The notes under the pieces: model-generated
What the model was told of the DNA's origin: nothing
Seen by the model: the letters and a program-made list of their open reading frames with translations, nothing else
The model's database searches: none
Origin: Citromicrobium bathyomarinum
GTDB lineage: Bacteria > Pseudomonadota > Alphaproteobacteria > Sphingomonadales > Sphingomonadaceae
Direction of reading: 5' to 3'
Assembly (NCBI GenBank): GCA_001306305.2
Contig: CP155577.1
Location: 2,091,501-2,155,500 of the forward strand
DNA: 64,000 bases
Part shown: positions 1 to 9,675 of the stretch, one piece after another
Numbering within the stretch: position 1 is the stretch's first letter
Layout of the letters: every line of letters starts with the position of its first letter
Program-made: the position numbers and the translations under genes

Positions 1-309
1 GCGGTGACGAATTTCCTGCGGCAGGCCTGCCCGGAACGGGCGCCCACCGCGCTTCACCGCGGCGCGAGTCTGCACCCACACCACCGCGCGGCGATCCTCC
101 GCCTCCTCCCCCTCTTCGCGCACCCGGTGTCGCCACGCGTCCAGCGCCAGAGCGAGCGCCGCGCCCGCCCCGCTGCCCTCTCGACCGGAGGCGAAGATTT
201 CGCTTTGCGCGACGGCATCCAGCCCGGGCTGCCAGCGCTGTGCGGTGGCATCCGATGCAAGCTGGGCGGCGGTGGGAAGGCTGTCTTGGATCATGGCGGA
301 ACGACTCAT
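1..309 (-). CDS. imuA: ImuA-like SOS mutagenesis protein (partial, 3' end outside window)
   Basis: The minus-strand frame opens with ATG at 309 and stays open to the window edge (103 codons), so only the N-terminus is present. The product begins MSRSAMIQDSLPTAAQL and continues with a segment reading RRAVVWVQTR. In alphaproteobacteria ImuA is a RecA-like accessory protein that acts with ImuB and DnaE2 in damage-induced mutagenic translesion synthesis. The identification rests on the N-terminal character and above all on the canonical SOS box 2 bases upstream of the start codon, which is typical of imuA-imuB-dnaE2 operons. imuB and dnaE2 would lie to the left of the window. The Walker motifs are not in the visible part, so the name is likely rather than certain. 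Confidence 0.68.
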   Translation of the reverse strand, partial: MSRSAMIQDSLPTAAQLASDATAQRWQPGLDAVAQSEIFASGREGSGAGAALALALDAWRHRVREEGEEAEDRRAVVWVQTRAAVKRGGRPFRAGLPQEIRHR

Positions 310-311
310 AT

Positions 312-326
312 GTTCCTTTTATGTTC
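312..326 (-). promoter_or_regulatory. LexA/SOS box (GTTC-N7-GTTC)
   Basis: Two GTTC half-sites at 312-315 and 323-326 are separated by exactly 7 bases, matching the direct-repeat LexA operator of alphaproteobacteria (GAAC-N7-GAAC on the coding strand of imuA). The box overlaps the ribosome-binding region of imuA, so LexA bound here would block expression until DNA damage. It may also affect the divergent gene at 425. Confidence 0.85.
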
Positions 327-424
327 CATTTTATTCCGGACGGCAAGCATCCGGCGAAGGCCGTTCCATCCGGGGCTCGAAACCATCTCCCCTCCTCGCC
401 GTTGGAGAAACAAAGGAGATCACA

Positions 425-910
425 ATGAGATACAATGAAGGCAAGGCCGACGAACTGCGTGAGAAATTCTGGAAGGCGCTGGCAGACAGCCCCTACCTGT
501 TCCTCCAGCTTGACACCGATCCCAAGAGCGCGGTGCCGATGTCGCCGCAGCTCGACAAGGATGCCAACAGCTCGATCTGGTTCTTCACCCATACCAAGAG
601 CGATTTCGCCAAGCTGGGCGCGGCGACCGCGACCTTCGAGGGCGAAGACCACAAGATGTTCGCGCGCTTCCACGGCACGTTGACCAAGGAGACGAGCCAG
701 GAGCGGTTCGACCAGTTCTGGAATAACTTCGTCGAAGCTTGGTACGATGGCGGCAAGGACGATCCCGACATCCTGTTCCTGCGCATGGATCTGGGCGATG
801 CCGAAATCTGGAACGGCGACATGGGCCTGCTCGACGTCGCCAAGATGGCGCTGGGCATGAACGTCCACGAGGACGCGAAAGACAAGCACGTCAAGGAAAC
901 GTCGCTCTAA
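425..910 (+). CDS. Pyridoxamine 5'-phosphate oxidase-like general stress protein
   Basis: The 161-residue product is a split-barrel flavin/PLP-oxidase-fold protein of the general stress type: LREKFWKALADSPYLFL, then SIWFFTHTKSDFAKLG and ATFEGEDHKMFARFHGTL. These soluble proteins bind FMN or F420-like cofactors and are usually stress-induced; the physiological substrate is unknown. The start at 425 is chosen because AAAGGAG lies 7-8 bases upstream and homologous sequence begins there, although the frame is open further upstream. It is transcribed divergently from imuA and ends in a bidirectional terminator. It is too short and lacks the C-terminal residues expected of a true PdxH. Confidence 0.85.
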   Translation: MRYNEGKADELREKFWKALADSPYLFLQLDTDPKSAVPMSPQLDKDANSSIWFFTHTKSDFAKLGAATATFEGEDHKMFARFHGTLTKETSQERFDQFWNNFVEAWYDGGKDDPDILFLRMDLGDAEIWNGDMGLLDVAKMALGMNVHEDAKDKHVKETSL

Positions 911-931
911 GCGAGCATTTCCAGCTTATGG

Positions 932-967
932 AAAAGGGGCACATCCGAGAGGATTGCGCCCCTTTTT
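932..967. terminator. Bidirectional intrinsic terminator
   Basis: AAAAGGGGC at 932-940 pairs perfectly with GCCCCTTTT at 958-966 (9-bp stem, 17-nt loop), followed by a further T. With A-runs outside both arms, it gives a U-rich tail on either strand and serves the convergent genes ending at 910 (+) and 974 (-). Confidence 0.75.
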
Positions 968-973
968 CATGCA

Positions 974-2554
974 TCAGGCAGGCGGCGGCTCGATCGGCAC
1001 CATCGTTTGCTCACCCGCGACATCGTCGACCACTTCCACGATCCCGCGCCCCAGATGGCTGCGCGAGCGGCTGTAGGCGAAGTAGATCACGATCCCGAGC
1101 AGGCCCCAACCGGGCAGGAACAGCATCGCCTCGTATGGCAGGTTGAGGAACAGGAACACGCAGCCCGCAATCGTCAGCGGCGCAATCAACCACGCCGCAG
1201 GCACCCGGAACGCCCGTTTGCGCGAAGGATCGCGACGGCGCAGCACCAGCAGCGCGACCGCCACCATCATGAAGGCGTAAAGCGTGCCAGCGTTCGAGAT
1301 ATCGGCCAGCTTGCCGACCGGGAAGAACGCTGCACCCAGGGCCACCGCGCCGCCGGTGAGCATGGTCACGATATGCGGCGTCTTGAACTTCGGGTGCACC
1401 CGGCTGAGGCTTTCGGGCAGCAACCCGTCGCGCGCCATCACGAAGAAGATGCGCGTTTGCCCGTAGATCAGCACCAGAATGACCGATGGCAGCGCAAGGA
1501 ACGCGGCGATGCCCAGCAGGTTACCGATGCCCGACCAGCCGATCTGGCGCAGTACATGCGCCAGTGCCTCGTTCGAGCAGACCAGCGGCAGTTGGTCCGC
1601 GGCATAGGTCGCGCACTGGCGCGCGAGCTCTTCCGACCCGGTCGGGAACGGCACGCCGTTCGGCCCCATGATCGGCTGCCCGCCAATGGTGCCGATCGCG
1701 CCCGCCGCGACCAGGATGTAGAACACCGTGCAGAACAGCAGCGATCCGACCAGCCCGATGGGCACGTTGCGCTGCGGGTTCTTGGTCTCCTCCGCCGCGG
1801 TGGAGACTGCATCGAAGCCCACATAGGCGAAGAAAATCGTCGCCGCCGCGCCGACTGCGCCGAGCCCCGAGCCAAAGCCGCCGAACACGCCGGCAGGCAG
1901 GAACGGGTTGAAATGGCTCGCGTCGAAATCCGGGCTGGTGAAGGTCAGCGCAATGAACGCCGTCAGCGCGGTCACCTTGATCAGCACCAGCACCGCGTTG
2001 ACCTTGGCACTCTCGCTCGTCCCCACGATCAGCAGGCCGGTCACCAGCAGCGCGATGATCAGCGCGGGCAGGTTGATCAGCCCGCCCGGTGCGCCGCCCA
2101 GCACCAGCGGCCCGGCGGCAAGCCAGGCCGGCAGCTGGACGCCGAGAATTTCGTTGAGGAAAGTGCCGCTGAAATAGCCCGACCAGCCGACCGACACGGC
2201 AGCGGCGGCGATCGCGTATTCCATGATCAGCGCCCAGCCTACGGTCCACGCAAGCAACTCGCCCACGCTGGCGTAGCTATAGGTATAGGCAGAGCCCGCG
2301 ACAGGAATCATCGAGGCGATCTCTGCATAGCAGAGCGCCGCGATGATGCAGACCGCTCCGGCGATGGCGAAGGCGAGCATCAGGCCCGGTCCAGCCTTCT
2401 GCGCGCCTGCCGCCGTCAGAACGAAAATCCCCGTGCCGATCACGCAGCCGATGCCGAACAGCATCAACTGGAACCAACCGAGAGTGCGATGGAGAGACTT
2501 CTTCTCCGCCGTCGCCAGAATGGCGTCGAGCGGCTTTACGCGGCCGAAAATCAT
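974..2554 (-). CDS. APC-superfamily amino acid permease (cationic amino acid transporter type)
   Basis: This 526-residue inner-membrane protein has about 12 hydrophobic helices. The N-terminal unwound-helix signature GIGCVIGTGIFVLTAAGAQ is followed by GPGLMLAFAIAG, the classic APC/CAT substrate-binding start. A YVGFDAVSTAAEETKNPQRN segment sits in the middle, as in CAT/YfnA transporters of the APC family. An extended extracytoplasmic loop of about 45 residues with two cysteines (around GSEELARQCATYAADQLPLVC) may form a disulfide. It probably imports amino acids or polyamines, but the substrate cannot be read from sequence. It shares a terminator with the convergent stress protein gene. Confidence 0.9.
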   Translation of the reverse strand: MIFGRVKPLDAILATAEKKSLHRTLGWFQLMLFGIGCVIGTGIFVLTAAGAQKAGPGLMLAFAIAGAVCIIAALCYAEIASMIPVAGSAYTYSYASVGELLAWTVGWALIMEYAIAAAAVSVGWSGYFSGTFLNEILGVQLPAWLAAGPLVLGGAPGGLINLPALIIALLVTGLLIVGTSESAKVNAVLVLIKVTALTAFIALTFTSPDFDASHFNPFLPAGVFGGFGSGLGAVGAAATIFFAYVGFDAVSTAAEETKNPQRNVPIGLVGSLLFCTVFYILVAAGAIGTIGGQPIMGPNGVPFPTGSEELARQCATYAADQLPLVCSNEALAHVLRQIGWSGIGNLLGIAAFLALPSVILVLIYGQTRIFFVMARDGLLPESLSRVHPKFKTPHIVTMLTGGAVALGAAFFPVGKLADISNAGTLYAFMMVAVALLVLRRRDPSRKRAFRVPAAWLIAPLTIAGCVFLFLNLPYEAMLFLPGWGLLGIVIYFAYSRSRSHLGRGIVEVVDDVAGEQTMVPIEPPPA

Positions 2555-2654
2555 GGGCGCAGATCCACGGTCCGGTTGCGAGACCCCCTCGCCCTGCCGA
2601 CCGCGTCTGCGCCAATATTACAACTCGAAGACCTCGGGAAGCCGGATTCTTGCC

Positions 2655-4094
2655 TCAGCTCAGCAGGCTGGGGAACAATCCGGTAACCAGAATGGTCGCC
2701 ACCGCCAGCGGGCACAGCCACGCGAGCAGGAAGCGCCACAGCGCAAAGACCGGCGCGGAAAGCTGGGTGGTCGTCTCCAGCAGCCGCCGGTCCGCCTTCC
2801 AGCCGATGAAGATCGAGGTCAGCAGCGCGCCCAGCGGCAGCATGATCTTGCCGGTGAACCCGTCCACCGTGTCGAGGATGTCGGTATCGGCGAAGATCGG
2901 CCAGAACGACAGCGGCCGCACATCCGACCACACGTTGTAGCCCAGCAGGCAGGCGATGCCGATCAGGAAAGCGCCCCCGCCGAAGACCAGCGCGGAGGTC
3001 GTCCGGCTCCAGCCCAGTTCTCCGATCCCGTAGGCGGTCGGCACTTCGAGCAGCGAGATCGAGCTGGTGATCGCGGCGACCAGCACCAGGATGAAGAACA
3101 GCAACCCGATGAGCGAGCCCGCCGGCATTGCCTCGAACGCGAAGGGTAGCGTCTGGAACACCAGCGTCGGCCCTGCTGCGGGGTCGAGCCCCACGGCGAA
3201 CACGATGGGGAAGATCATGAGCCCGGCGATCAGCGCCACCGCGGTGTCGGCGATCGCGATGGTGACCGCAGTCGATCCCAGCGGAGTGCCTTCGCGGATA
3301 TAGGAGCCATAGGTGATGATCCCCGCCACGCCGAGCGAGAGCGAGAACAGCGCCTGACCCAGCGCCGAGTTCATGACCTCAGGCGTCAGGCGCGACCAGT
3401 CGGGGGTGAAGAGGAAGGCTGCCGCCTCGCTAACGTCGCCGACGACGGCGCCGTAGATGGTGATTCCGATCAGCAACACGAAGAAGGCGGGCATGAGCCA
3501 GGTCGCGGCCTTTTCGATCCCGCCCGATACGCCGCGCGCCACGATGAACAGCGTGCCGCCCATGAAGGCGAAGTGCATCCCCAGCAGCAGGCTGGGGCTG
3601 GCGAACAGGTTGGTCAGGCGGTTGGCGATCTCGTCCTGGCTCTGCCCTTCCAGCGCGCCCCGGAAGGGATCACCCGCAGCAATGGCCGAACCGAAATCGG
3701 CGGCGAAGACGCCCGCGTAGTAGAGCACCCAGCCCGCGACGACCGAATAGAAGGAGACGATCAGGAAGGCCGCCAGCGCACCGATCGCACCGAACGAAAC
3801 CCAGCCCTTGGAGACGTTCGATTCCTCGGCGACGCGGCGAATGGAGCCGATCGCATCGGTCTGCCCTGCCCGGCCGATGAAGATTTCCGCCAGCAGCAGC
3901 GGCAGGCCCAGCAGGAACACGCAGCCGATATAGAAAATCACGAAGGCCCCGCCCCCGCTCTCGCCAGCCAGTGTCGGAAACCGCCAGAGATTGCCCAGCC
4001 CCACCGCTGCGCCGATCGCGGCGAGGATGAATGCCGAGCGCGAGGACCAGCCCTCAGCCGAGGTTGTCCCCGTGGTTGTCGATGTGGCGACCAT
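2655..4094 (-). CDS. Sodium-dependent transporter, SNF/NSS family
   Basis: The 479-residue membrane protein has 11-12 predicted helices. The NSS signature AAVGLGNLWRFPTLAGESGG lies in TM1, where Na+ and substrate bind in LeuT-type transporters, and is followed by LLLAEIFIGRAGQ. The family couples Na+ entry to uptake of amino acids or related small molecules; the substrate is not predictable here. The start at 4094 leaves a short Ser/Thr-rich cytoplasmic tail before TM1, normal for the family. It lies 100 bases upstream of the amino-acid permease on the same strand and is divergent from panB. Confidence 0.92.
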   Translation of the reverse strand: MVATSTTTGTTSAEGWSSRSAFILAAIGAAVGLGNLWRFPTLAGESGGGAFVIFYIGCVFLLGLPLLLAEIFIGRAGQTDAIGSIRRVAEESNVSKGWVSFGAIGALAAFLIVSFYSVVAGWVLYYAGVFAADFGSAIAAGDPFRGALEGQSQDEIANRLTNLFASPSLLLGMHFAFMGGTLFIVARGVSGGIEKAATWLMPAFFVLLIGITIYGAVVGDVSEAAAFLFTPDWSRLTPEVMNSALGQALFSLSLGVAGIITYGSYIREGTPLGSTAVTIAIADTAVALIAGLMIFPIVFAVGLDPAAGPTLVFQTLPFAFEAMPAGSLIGLLFFILVLVAAITSSISLLEVPTAYGIGELGWSRTTSALVFGGGAFLIGIACLLGYNVWSDVRPLSFWPIFADTDILDTVDGFTGKIMLPLGALLTSIFIGWKADRRLLETTTQLSAPVFALWRFLLAWLCPLAVATILVTGLFPSLLS

Positions 4095-4226
4095 TGAAAT
4101 TCTCTCCCTGCCGCACCTCTCGGGCGCGGTTTACCCTTTGCATTGGCGGGGCTTTTGCAATGTTTCTTCCGCCACGTCGAGTGCTGTGCTTTGCGTTTGT
4201 CCCGTCGAGGGGCTAGCACGCGGTCC

Positions 4227-5099
4227 ATGTCGACAACCTTCCAGATCGATACGGCGACCAGCCGCGCGACCCCCACCCCGCAGCCGATGAAGCGGCTGAC
4301 GGTCCCCAAGATCCAGAATCGCAAGGCGGATGGCGAAACCAAAGAGCCGCTGGTGATGCTGACCGCATACACCGCACGCCAGGCCCAGTTGCTGGACGAG
4401 CATTGCGACCTGCTGCTGGTCGGCGACTCGCTCGGCCAAGTGATCTACGGCTTGCCCTCCACGCTTCAGGTTACGCTCGACATGATGTGCGCGCATGGTG
4501 CCGCCGTGGTTCGCGGCAGCTATCACTCCGTGGTCGTGGTCGACATGCCTTTCGGCGCGTATGAGGGCAGCCCGCAGCAGGCCTTCGAAAGCGCGAGCCG
4601 GATCATGGCCGAAACCGGCTGTGCGGCGGTGAAGCTGGAAGGCGGCGAGGCGATGGCGGAGACCATCTCGTTCCTCTCGCAGCGCGGCATCCCGGTGATG
4701 GCGCATATCGGCCTCACCCCGCAGGCGGTGAACGCGCTGGGCGGCTATGGCGCACGCGGACGCAGCCAGGAAGAGCACGCCAAGATCATCTCAGACGGCA
4801 AGGCCGTGCAGGAGGCAGGTGCCTTCGCTGTCGTGGTCGAAGGCGTGGTCGAACCGATCGCGGTCTCGCTGACCCAGTCGCTTGAAATCCCGGTGATCGG
4901 CATCGGCGCTTCCGCCCAGTGCGACGGGCAGGTGCTGGTGGTGGACGACATGCTCGGCATGTTCGAACGCGTGCCCCGCTTCGTGAAGAAATACGGCAAC
5001 CTCGCCGAAGAGATCACCGACAAGGTGCAGCAATACGCCAGCGAAGTGCGCGCGCGCAGCTTCCCGACCGAAGACCAGACGTACCAGCCCAAGAGCTAG
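4227..5099 (+). CDS. panB: 3-methyl-2-oxobutanoate hydroxymethyltransferase
   Basis: PanB transfers a hydroxymethyl group from 5,10-methylene-THF to alpha-ketoisovalerate, giving ketopantoate for pantothenate and CoA synthesis in the cytoplasm. Diagnostic segments are [54 protein letters not shown] and [20 protein letters not shown]. The length (290 aa) fits the family. The ATG at 4227 is chosen because the frame upstream of it (from 4143) encodes a Cys/Arg-rich stretch unlike PanB; no strong Shine-Dalgarno is visible. panC is not adjacent. The next gene starts 51 bases downstream. Confidence 0.95.
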   Translation: MSTTFQIDTATSRATPTPQPMKRLTVPKIQNRKADGETKEPLVMLTAYTARQAQLLDEHCDLLLVGDSLGQVIYGLPSTLQVTLDMMCAHGAAVVRGSYHSVVVVDMPFGAYEGSPQQAFESASRIMAETGCAAVKLEGGEAMAETISFLSQRGIPVMAHIGLTPQAVNALGGYGARGRSQEEHAKIISDGKAVQEAGAFAVVVEGVVEPIAVSLTQSLEIPVIGIGASAQCDGQVLVVDDMLGMFERVPRFVKKYGNLAEEITDKVQQYASEVRARSFPTEDQTYQPKS

Positions 5100-5150
5100 T
5101 CTCCCCCTCAACCCACCGGATCGCCCCGGCACCGCACGGACACCAATTTC

Positions 5151-6209
5151 GTGAACACACTTCTGCGACATTACTGGGGCTCGCTGCTCTTCACTCTCGT
5201 GTGCTTCATCGCGGCCGGGTTCTACGCCTGGAACGCGGGCGGCAGTGTCGGCAGCGTGGCCCACGTGCTGTGGATCGTGCTGGTCCTCTCGATCCTCGAA
5301 ATCTCGCTCAGCTTCGATAACGCAGTGGTCAACGCGACCGTGCTGCGCGAGATGGACGAGAAGTGGCAGCGCCGCTTCCTGACATGGGGCATACTGATCG
5401 CGGTGTTCGGGATGCGGATCGTCTTCCCACTCGCGATCGTGGCCGTAGCGGCCAACCTCGATCCGCTGTCCGCAATAGACCTCTCGCTCAACGATCCGGA
5501 GCGCTACGAGGCGATCGTATCATCGGCGCATGTCGGCATCGCAGGCTTCGGCGGTGCCTTCCTGACCATGGTCGGGCTGAATTTCTTCTTCGACGGCGAC
5601 AAGGATGTCGACTGGATCCGCGGGCTGGAGCTGGCGCTGCGCCGCTTCTCCGAAATCCGCGCGGCGGAGATCGGCATCCTACTGCTGATGCTCTACGGCA
5701 TTTCCACGATGCTGCCCGAAGGTGAGGCGATGGTCTTCCTGACCGCCGGCATCCTGGGCCTGGTCACCTACATCGCGGTAGATGCGATCGGCACGGTGCT
5801 GGACAAGGTGGAACGCCGCAAGATGGCCGAAGGCGCGGTGCGATCCGGCCTCGGCGGGTTCCTCTACCTCGAAGTGCTCGACGCGAGCTTTTCCTTCGAC
5901 GGGGTGATCGGGGCCTTCGCGCTCTCGAACAACATGCTGATCATCGCACTGGGGCTGAGCATCGGGGCGCTGTTCGTGCGTTCGATGACAGTCCACCTCG
6001 TGCGCGCGGGCACGCTGACCAAGTACCGATTCCTCGAACACGGGGCCTTCTGGGCGATCATCGCGCTGGGCCTGATCATGCTGCTGTCCGCGAAATTCCA
6101 CATTTCGGAGAGCATCACCGGTCTGATCGGCGCAGTGCTGATCGGCATCTCGCTGCTGTGGTCGATGCGCTACAACCGCAAGCACGGCATCGAGCGCGAA
6201 ACCGCCTAG
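5151..6209 (+). CDS. DUF475 integral membrane protein (TerC-like)
   Basis: The 352-residue protein has about 9 hydrophobic segments. Two acidic membrane motifs typical of TerC/DUF475 proteins are present: EISLSFDNAVVNATVLREM near residue 45 and DASFSFDGVIGAFALSNNM near residue 245. Relatives are implicated in metal-ion (Mn2+) efflux or tellurite resistance, but DUF475 itself has no firm function. The start may be a GTG or the ATG just after it (GTGAACACACTT begins at 5151). It lies 51 bases after panB, and its stop codon overlaps the convergent prsR stop in a CTAG, leaving no room for a terminator. Confidence 0.88.
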   Translation: MNTLLRHYWGSLLFTLVCFIAAGFYAWNAGGSVGSVAHVLWIVLVLSILEISLSFDNAVVNATVLREMDEKWQRRFLTWGILIAVFGMRIVFPLAIVAVAANLDPLSAIDLSLNDPERYEAIVSSAHVGIAGFGGAFLTMVGLNFFFDGDKDVDWIRGLELALRRFSEIRAAEIGILLLMLYGISTMLPEGEAMVFLTAGILGLVTYIAVDAIGTVLDKVERRKMAEGAVRSGLGGFLYLEVLDASFSFDGVIGAFALSNNMLIIALGLSIGALFVRSMTVHLVRAGTLTKYRFLEHGAFWAIIALGLIMLLSAKFHISESITGLIGAVLIGISLLWSMRYNRKHGIERETA

Positions 6210-7570
6210 TTCTGCAGATCGTACTGCTTGAGCAGATCGTAGAGCGTCGGCCGCGACACGCCGAGCAGCTTTGCGCTGCCCGAGATATTGCCTTCCGTCC
6301 GCGCCAGCGCCTTGCGGATCACCTGCCGGTCGACCTGCTCGCGCGCGCCCTTCAGGTTGAGAGGCGCGGCATCGTCCATATCCGGTGATGCCAGATCGAG
6401 GTCTTCGGCGCCGACCAGCTTGCCGTCGGCCATGATCACCGCGCGCTTCACCCGGTTCTCCAGCTCGCGGACATTGCCCGGCCACTTGTGCGCGTCGAGC
6501 GCGGCGAGCGCATCGGGCGCAAAGCCCTTTACCGAGGGGTTCATTTCCTGCGCGAAGCGGTTGAGGAAGGCCTTGGCAAGCAGCGCAGCATCGCCTGCAC
6601 GTTCGCTGAGCGAGGGGATGCGCACGACGATCTCCGCCATGCGGTAGTAGAGATCCTCGCGGAACGTCTCTTCGCCGATCATTGCGTCGAGATCGCGGTG
6701 GGTGGCGCAAACGATCCGCGTGTCGACCGCAATCGCCTTGCGGCCACCTATCCGCTCGATCGTGCGTTCCTGCAAAAAGCGCAGCAGCTTGACCTGCAGG
6801 GCCAGCGGAATGTCGCCCACCTCGTCGAGGAACAGCGTCCCGCCGTGGGCGGCTTCGATCTTGCCCTCGGTGGTCTTGACCGCGCCGGTAAAGGCGCCCT
6901 TCTCGTGCCCGAAAAGCTCGCTTTCGAGCAGGTTTTCGGGGATCGCGGCGCAGTTGATCGCAACAAAGGCCCCCTCGCGGCGCGGACTTGCGTCGTGAAG
7001 GCCGCGTGCGAGCAGTTCCTTGCCCGTCCCGCTCGCGCCCAGCAGCATTACCGATGCGTCGGTGTTCGCCACCCGCTCGATCGTGCGGGCGACCTTCACC
7101 ATCTCGGGTGCGCCGGTGATCAGCGTGCCGAGCACGGTCTTGGTCTTGCCGACCTTCTCCGCCAGGCGACGGTTCTCCGCCTCGATCCGGTGGAGGTTGA
7201 GCGCACGCGATACGATCAGTTCCAGCGCCGCAATATCGACCGGCTTGTGGTAGAAATCATAGGCCCCCGCCGCGATCGCATCGAGCACGCTTTCATGCGC
7301 GCCGTGCCCGCTGGCGATAATCACCTTGGTCGCGGGGGCCTGTGCCATGATTGCGTCGAGCACTGCGAAGCCCTCGCTTGTACCGTCCGGATCGGGCGGC
7401 AGGCCGAGATCGAGCGTGACCACCGGCGGTGCCTCCGCGCGCAGGATCGCCAGCGCATCCTCGCGCGTACCGGCCACGAACACCTGATAGCCTTCGAAAG
7501 CCCATTTGAGCTGCGTCTGCAGGCCCTCGTCGTCTTCGACGATCAGCAGCTTGGGTTTGGGATCGCTCAT
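6206..7570 (-). CDS. prsR: PEP-CTERM-box response regulator, sigma54-dependent
   Basis: This 454-residue NtrC-family regulator has a receiver domain (residues about 7-125, phospho-acceptor D54, acidic pair near 13-14), an AAA+ domain (Walker A GASGTGKE at 178-185, sigma54-contact loop GAFTGA at 225-230) and a Fis-type HTH at the C-terminus (EGNISGSAKLLGVSRPTLYD). The receiver insert PPDPDGTSEGF is characteristic of PrsR of the XrtA/PEP-CTERM system. It should activate sigma54 promoters of exopolysaccharide/PEP-CTERM genes when phosphorylated by PrsK, encoded directly upstream with a one-base TGATG overlap. Confidence 0.93.
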   Translation of the reverse strand: MSDPKPKLLIVEDDEGLQTQLKWAFEGYQVFVAGTREDALAILRAEAPPVVTLDLGLPPDPDGTSEGFAVLDAIMAQAPATKVIIASGHGAHESVLDAIAAGAYDFYHKPVDIAALELIVSRALNLHRIEAENRRLAEKVGKTKTVLGTLITGAPEMVKVARTIERVANTDASVMLLGASGTGKELLARGLHDASPRREGAFVAINCAAIPENLLESELFGHEKGAFTGAVKTTEGKIEAAHGGTLFLDEVGDIPLALQVKLLRFLQERTIERIGGRKAIAVDTRIVCATHRDLDAMIGEETFREDLYYRMAEIVVRIPSLSERAGDAALLAKAFLNRFAQEMNPSVKGFAPDALAALDAHKWPGNVRELENRVKRAVIMADGKLVGAEDLDLASPDMDDAAPLNLKGAREQVDRQVIRKALARTEGNISGSAKLLGVSRPTLYDLLKQYDLQN

Positions 7571-9675
7571 CAGGCTGCCTCGCGGGAGAGTTTCTTGTCG
7601 ACCGGTTCGCTTGCGACGCCGACCAGTTCGATGGTGAAGCGCGTGCCCAAGCCGACCCGCGACTGGACCAGCAGCCGCCCGCCCATCGCACGGATCAGTT
7701 CGCGCGCCTCCAGAGCGCCGATTCCGAAGCCATCGGATTTGGAGCTGACGAAGGGCGCATAGAGCTTGTCGCGCAGGAAGGCCGGGTCCATCCCTTCGCC
7801 GACATCGACGATATCGATGCTGGCGCCAATGTGGTCCCCGTGGATCGCAACGCAGACCGGCGCGTTCGCGGGGCTTGCGTCGAAGGCGTTCTGGATCAGG
7901 TGAACCAGCGCCTGCTCCAGCCCCTCACGATCGGCCATCGCGGCACCTTCTCCCGTGATCGAAACGCGGGCCTGCGACGAAGGCCCGAAGCGGGCCGCAA
8001 CATCATCCATCAGGTGCGCCAGCTCGACCCGTTCGAGCTCGGGCGCGCGCTGGTTGCCATACCGGCCAAGCCGCTGAATCAGTCCGTTGAGCTTGGCGGT
8101 GCTGGTGCCCAGCGTCTTGAGCATATCCTCGCGAAACGCGGGATTATCCGCGTGGCGCTGCGCATTGTGCGACAGCAGCGAAAGCTGGCTGGCGAGGTTC
8201 TTGATGTCGTGGAGGACGAAGGCCATCCGCCGATTGAACTCGTCGAACCGCGCCGCTTCCATCAGCGCGTGCTGCCCCGCCTGTTCGGCAAGATAGCTGG
8301 CCAGCTGACGCCCCACGACCTTGAGCAGGTCGAAATCCTCCCAATCGAGCTGGCGATCGATCAGCGGCCGGGCAAGCAGCACCGCACCCTGCAACCGGTC
8401 GAAATGGCGCAAAGGCACGATCGCCCAGCTCGCGCTGTCTGCGTCGAGCCAGGCAGGCAGCGGATCGACATCGCCTGCCTCGGACTTTCCCGAACGCCAT
8501 TGTTCGAGATCGATCACGTAGTCGTTTTGCGAAAGGAAGCCGGCCAGTTGATCCGGCAGGCTCACCACATCGTCAGCCAGCGTGGGCCAGCGCCAGGTCT
8601 CCGCAAGGACAAGCGTGCCTTCGGGATCGGGCAGGAACAGCGCGGCAGACGGGCTCTCGGTAATGTCCGCCATCGCCTTGGGCACGCGCAGATGTAGCGC
8701 ATCGCCAGCCTCTCCGCCACGTCCGATCGTATCGGCAAGCCGCAGCCACTCGGCCCGGTAATCGTAGCGATGGCTGAACAGATGCTTCTGCGCGGTCACC
8801 TTCAGCCATGCGCGAAACCGTTCGGACGGCAGCCACAGCGCCATTACGGTCAGCAACGCGACCAAGAAACCGACCTGCGCAAGCCGCGCTCCATCCGCTT
8901 CCATCAGGTTCAGCACCCGCGCGAGACCCGCCATCGCAAGCAGATAGCCGCCGATCAGCAGCAGCGAGAGCGAACGGAACGCCACCTTGCGCGAGGCACG
9001 AAAGCGCAGAGCGCTCACATCCGCGCCCAGCGCCATCGCCAGCGGCACAAATGCGATTGCGACCACGACCCCGCGCAGCGCCGCGATCTGGTCCGGAAAT
9101 TCGCCCGACAGCCAGGTCGCGGCGTAGTAATTCAATTCGAACAGCCACAGCGCAGACAGCGAGATCGCGACCCACCGCGTGCTCGCCCGGTCGCGATGCG
9201 AGGCACCGACATAGAGATTGTGCAGCAGGACCAGCGCGCCGATCGCGACGAGCATGTGGAACAGCGAGGATACGCGCAGTGCGGCGGCGGCAAATTCAGG
9301 CCCTGCATCGATCAGTGCGTCTGCGGCCAGCACGGCGCCCTGCAACAGCTCAACAAACACCAGGCTGACGATCACGAAGCGCACCTTGCGCGCGCTCTCC
9401 TGATCCACCCCGCCCGCGAACAGCGCATGGACCAGCGCCAGCCAGCTGAGGTTGCGCAACACCTCCGCCCCCGCAGTGACCAGCGCCGCCGGGCCGAGCG
9501 CGGCGAGCACGCCCGCCCACACACCCGTCAGGCACAGCGCGAACAGCCCCGCGATCCGCTCACGCCGCCAGGGCAGCGGCCTGCGGCACAGCCAGATCGC
9601 GGCCAGAGCGCAGGCCGCGGCGCATACGGTATGGCTAGCCAGAGCGATCACATGCCACAATCCCGCGTCGGCCAT
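7570..9675 (-). CDS. prsK: XrtA/PEP-CTERM system sensor histidine kinase
   Basis: The 701-residue protein has about 8-9 N-terminal TM helices (residues 5-285), a GAF-like region (about 310-465), a dimerisation/phospho-acceptor segment with H489 in FVLHDIKNLASQ, and a HATPase domain (N-box HLIQNAFDASP, G1 box DIVDVGEGMD). This order matches PrsK, the membrane kinase paired with PrsR in exosortase A genomes. The gene is flanked by one-base TGATG overlaps with epsB-type and prsR genes, so the three are translationally coupled. The stimulus is unknown. Confidence 0.93.
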   Translation of the reverse strand: MADAGLWHVIALASHTVCAAACALAAIWLCRRPLPWRRERIAGLFALCLTGVWAGVLAALGPAALVTAGAEVLRNLSWLALVHALFAGGVDQESARKVRFVIVSLVFVELLQGAVLAADALIDAGPEFAAAALRVSSLFHMLVAIGALVLLHNLYVGASHRDRASTRWVAISLSALWLFELNYYAATWLSGEFPDQIAALRGVVVAIAFVPLAMALGADVSALRFRASRKVAFRSLSLLLIGGYLLAMAGLARVLNLMEADGARLAQVGFLVALLTVMALWLPSERFRAWLKVTAQKHLFSHRYDYRAEWLRLADTIGRGGEAGDALHLRVPKAMADITESPSAALFLPDPEGTLVLAETWRWPTLADDVVSLPDQLAGFLSQNDYVIDLEQWRSGKSEAGDVDPLPAWLDADSASWAIVPLRHFDRLQGAVLLARPLIDRQLDWEDFDLLKVVGRQLASYLAEQAGQHALMEAARFDEFNRRMAFVLHDIKNLASQLSLLSHNAQRHADNPAFREDMLKTLGTSTAKLNGLIQRLGRYGNQRAPELERVELAHLMDDVAARFGPSSQARVSITGEGAAMADREGLEQALVHLIQNAFDASPANAPVCVAIHGDHIGASIDIVDVGEGMDPAFLRDKLYAPFVSSKSDGFGIGALEARELIRAMGGRLLVQSRVGLGTRFTIELVGVASEPVDKKLSREAA

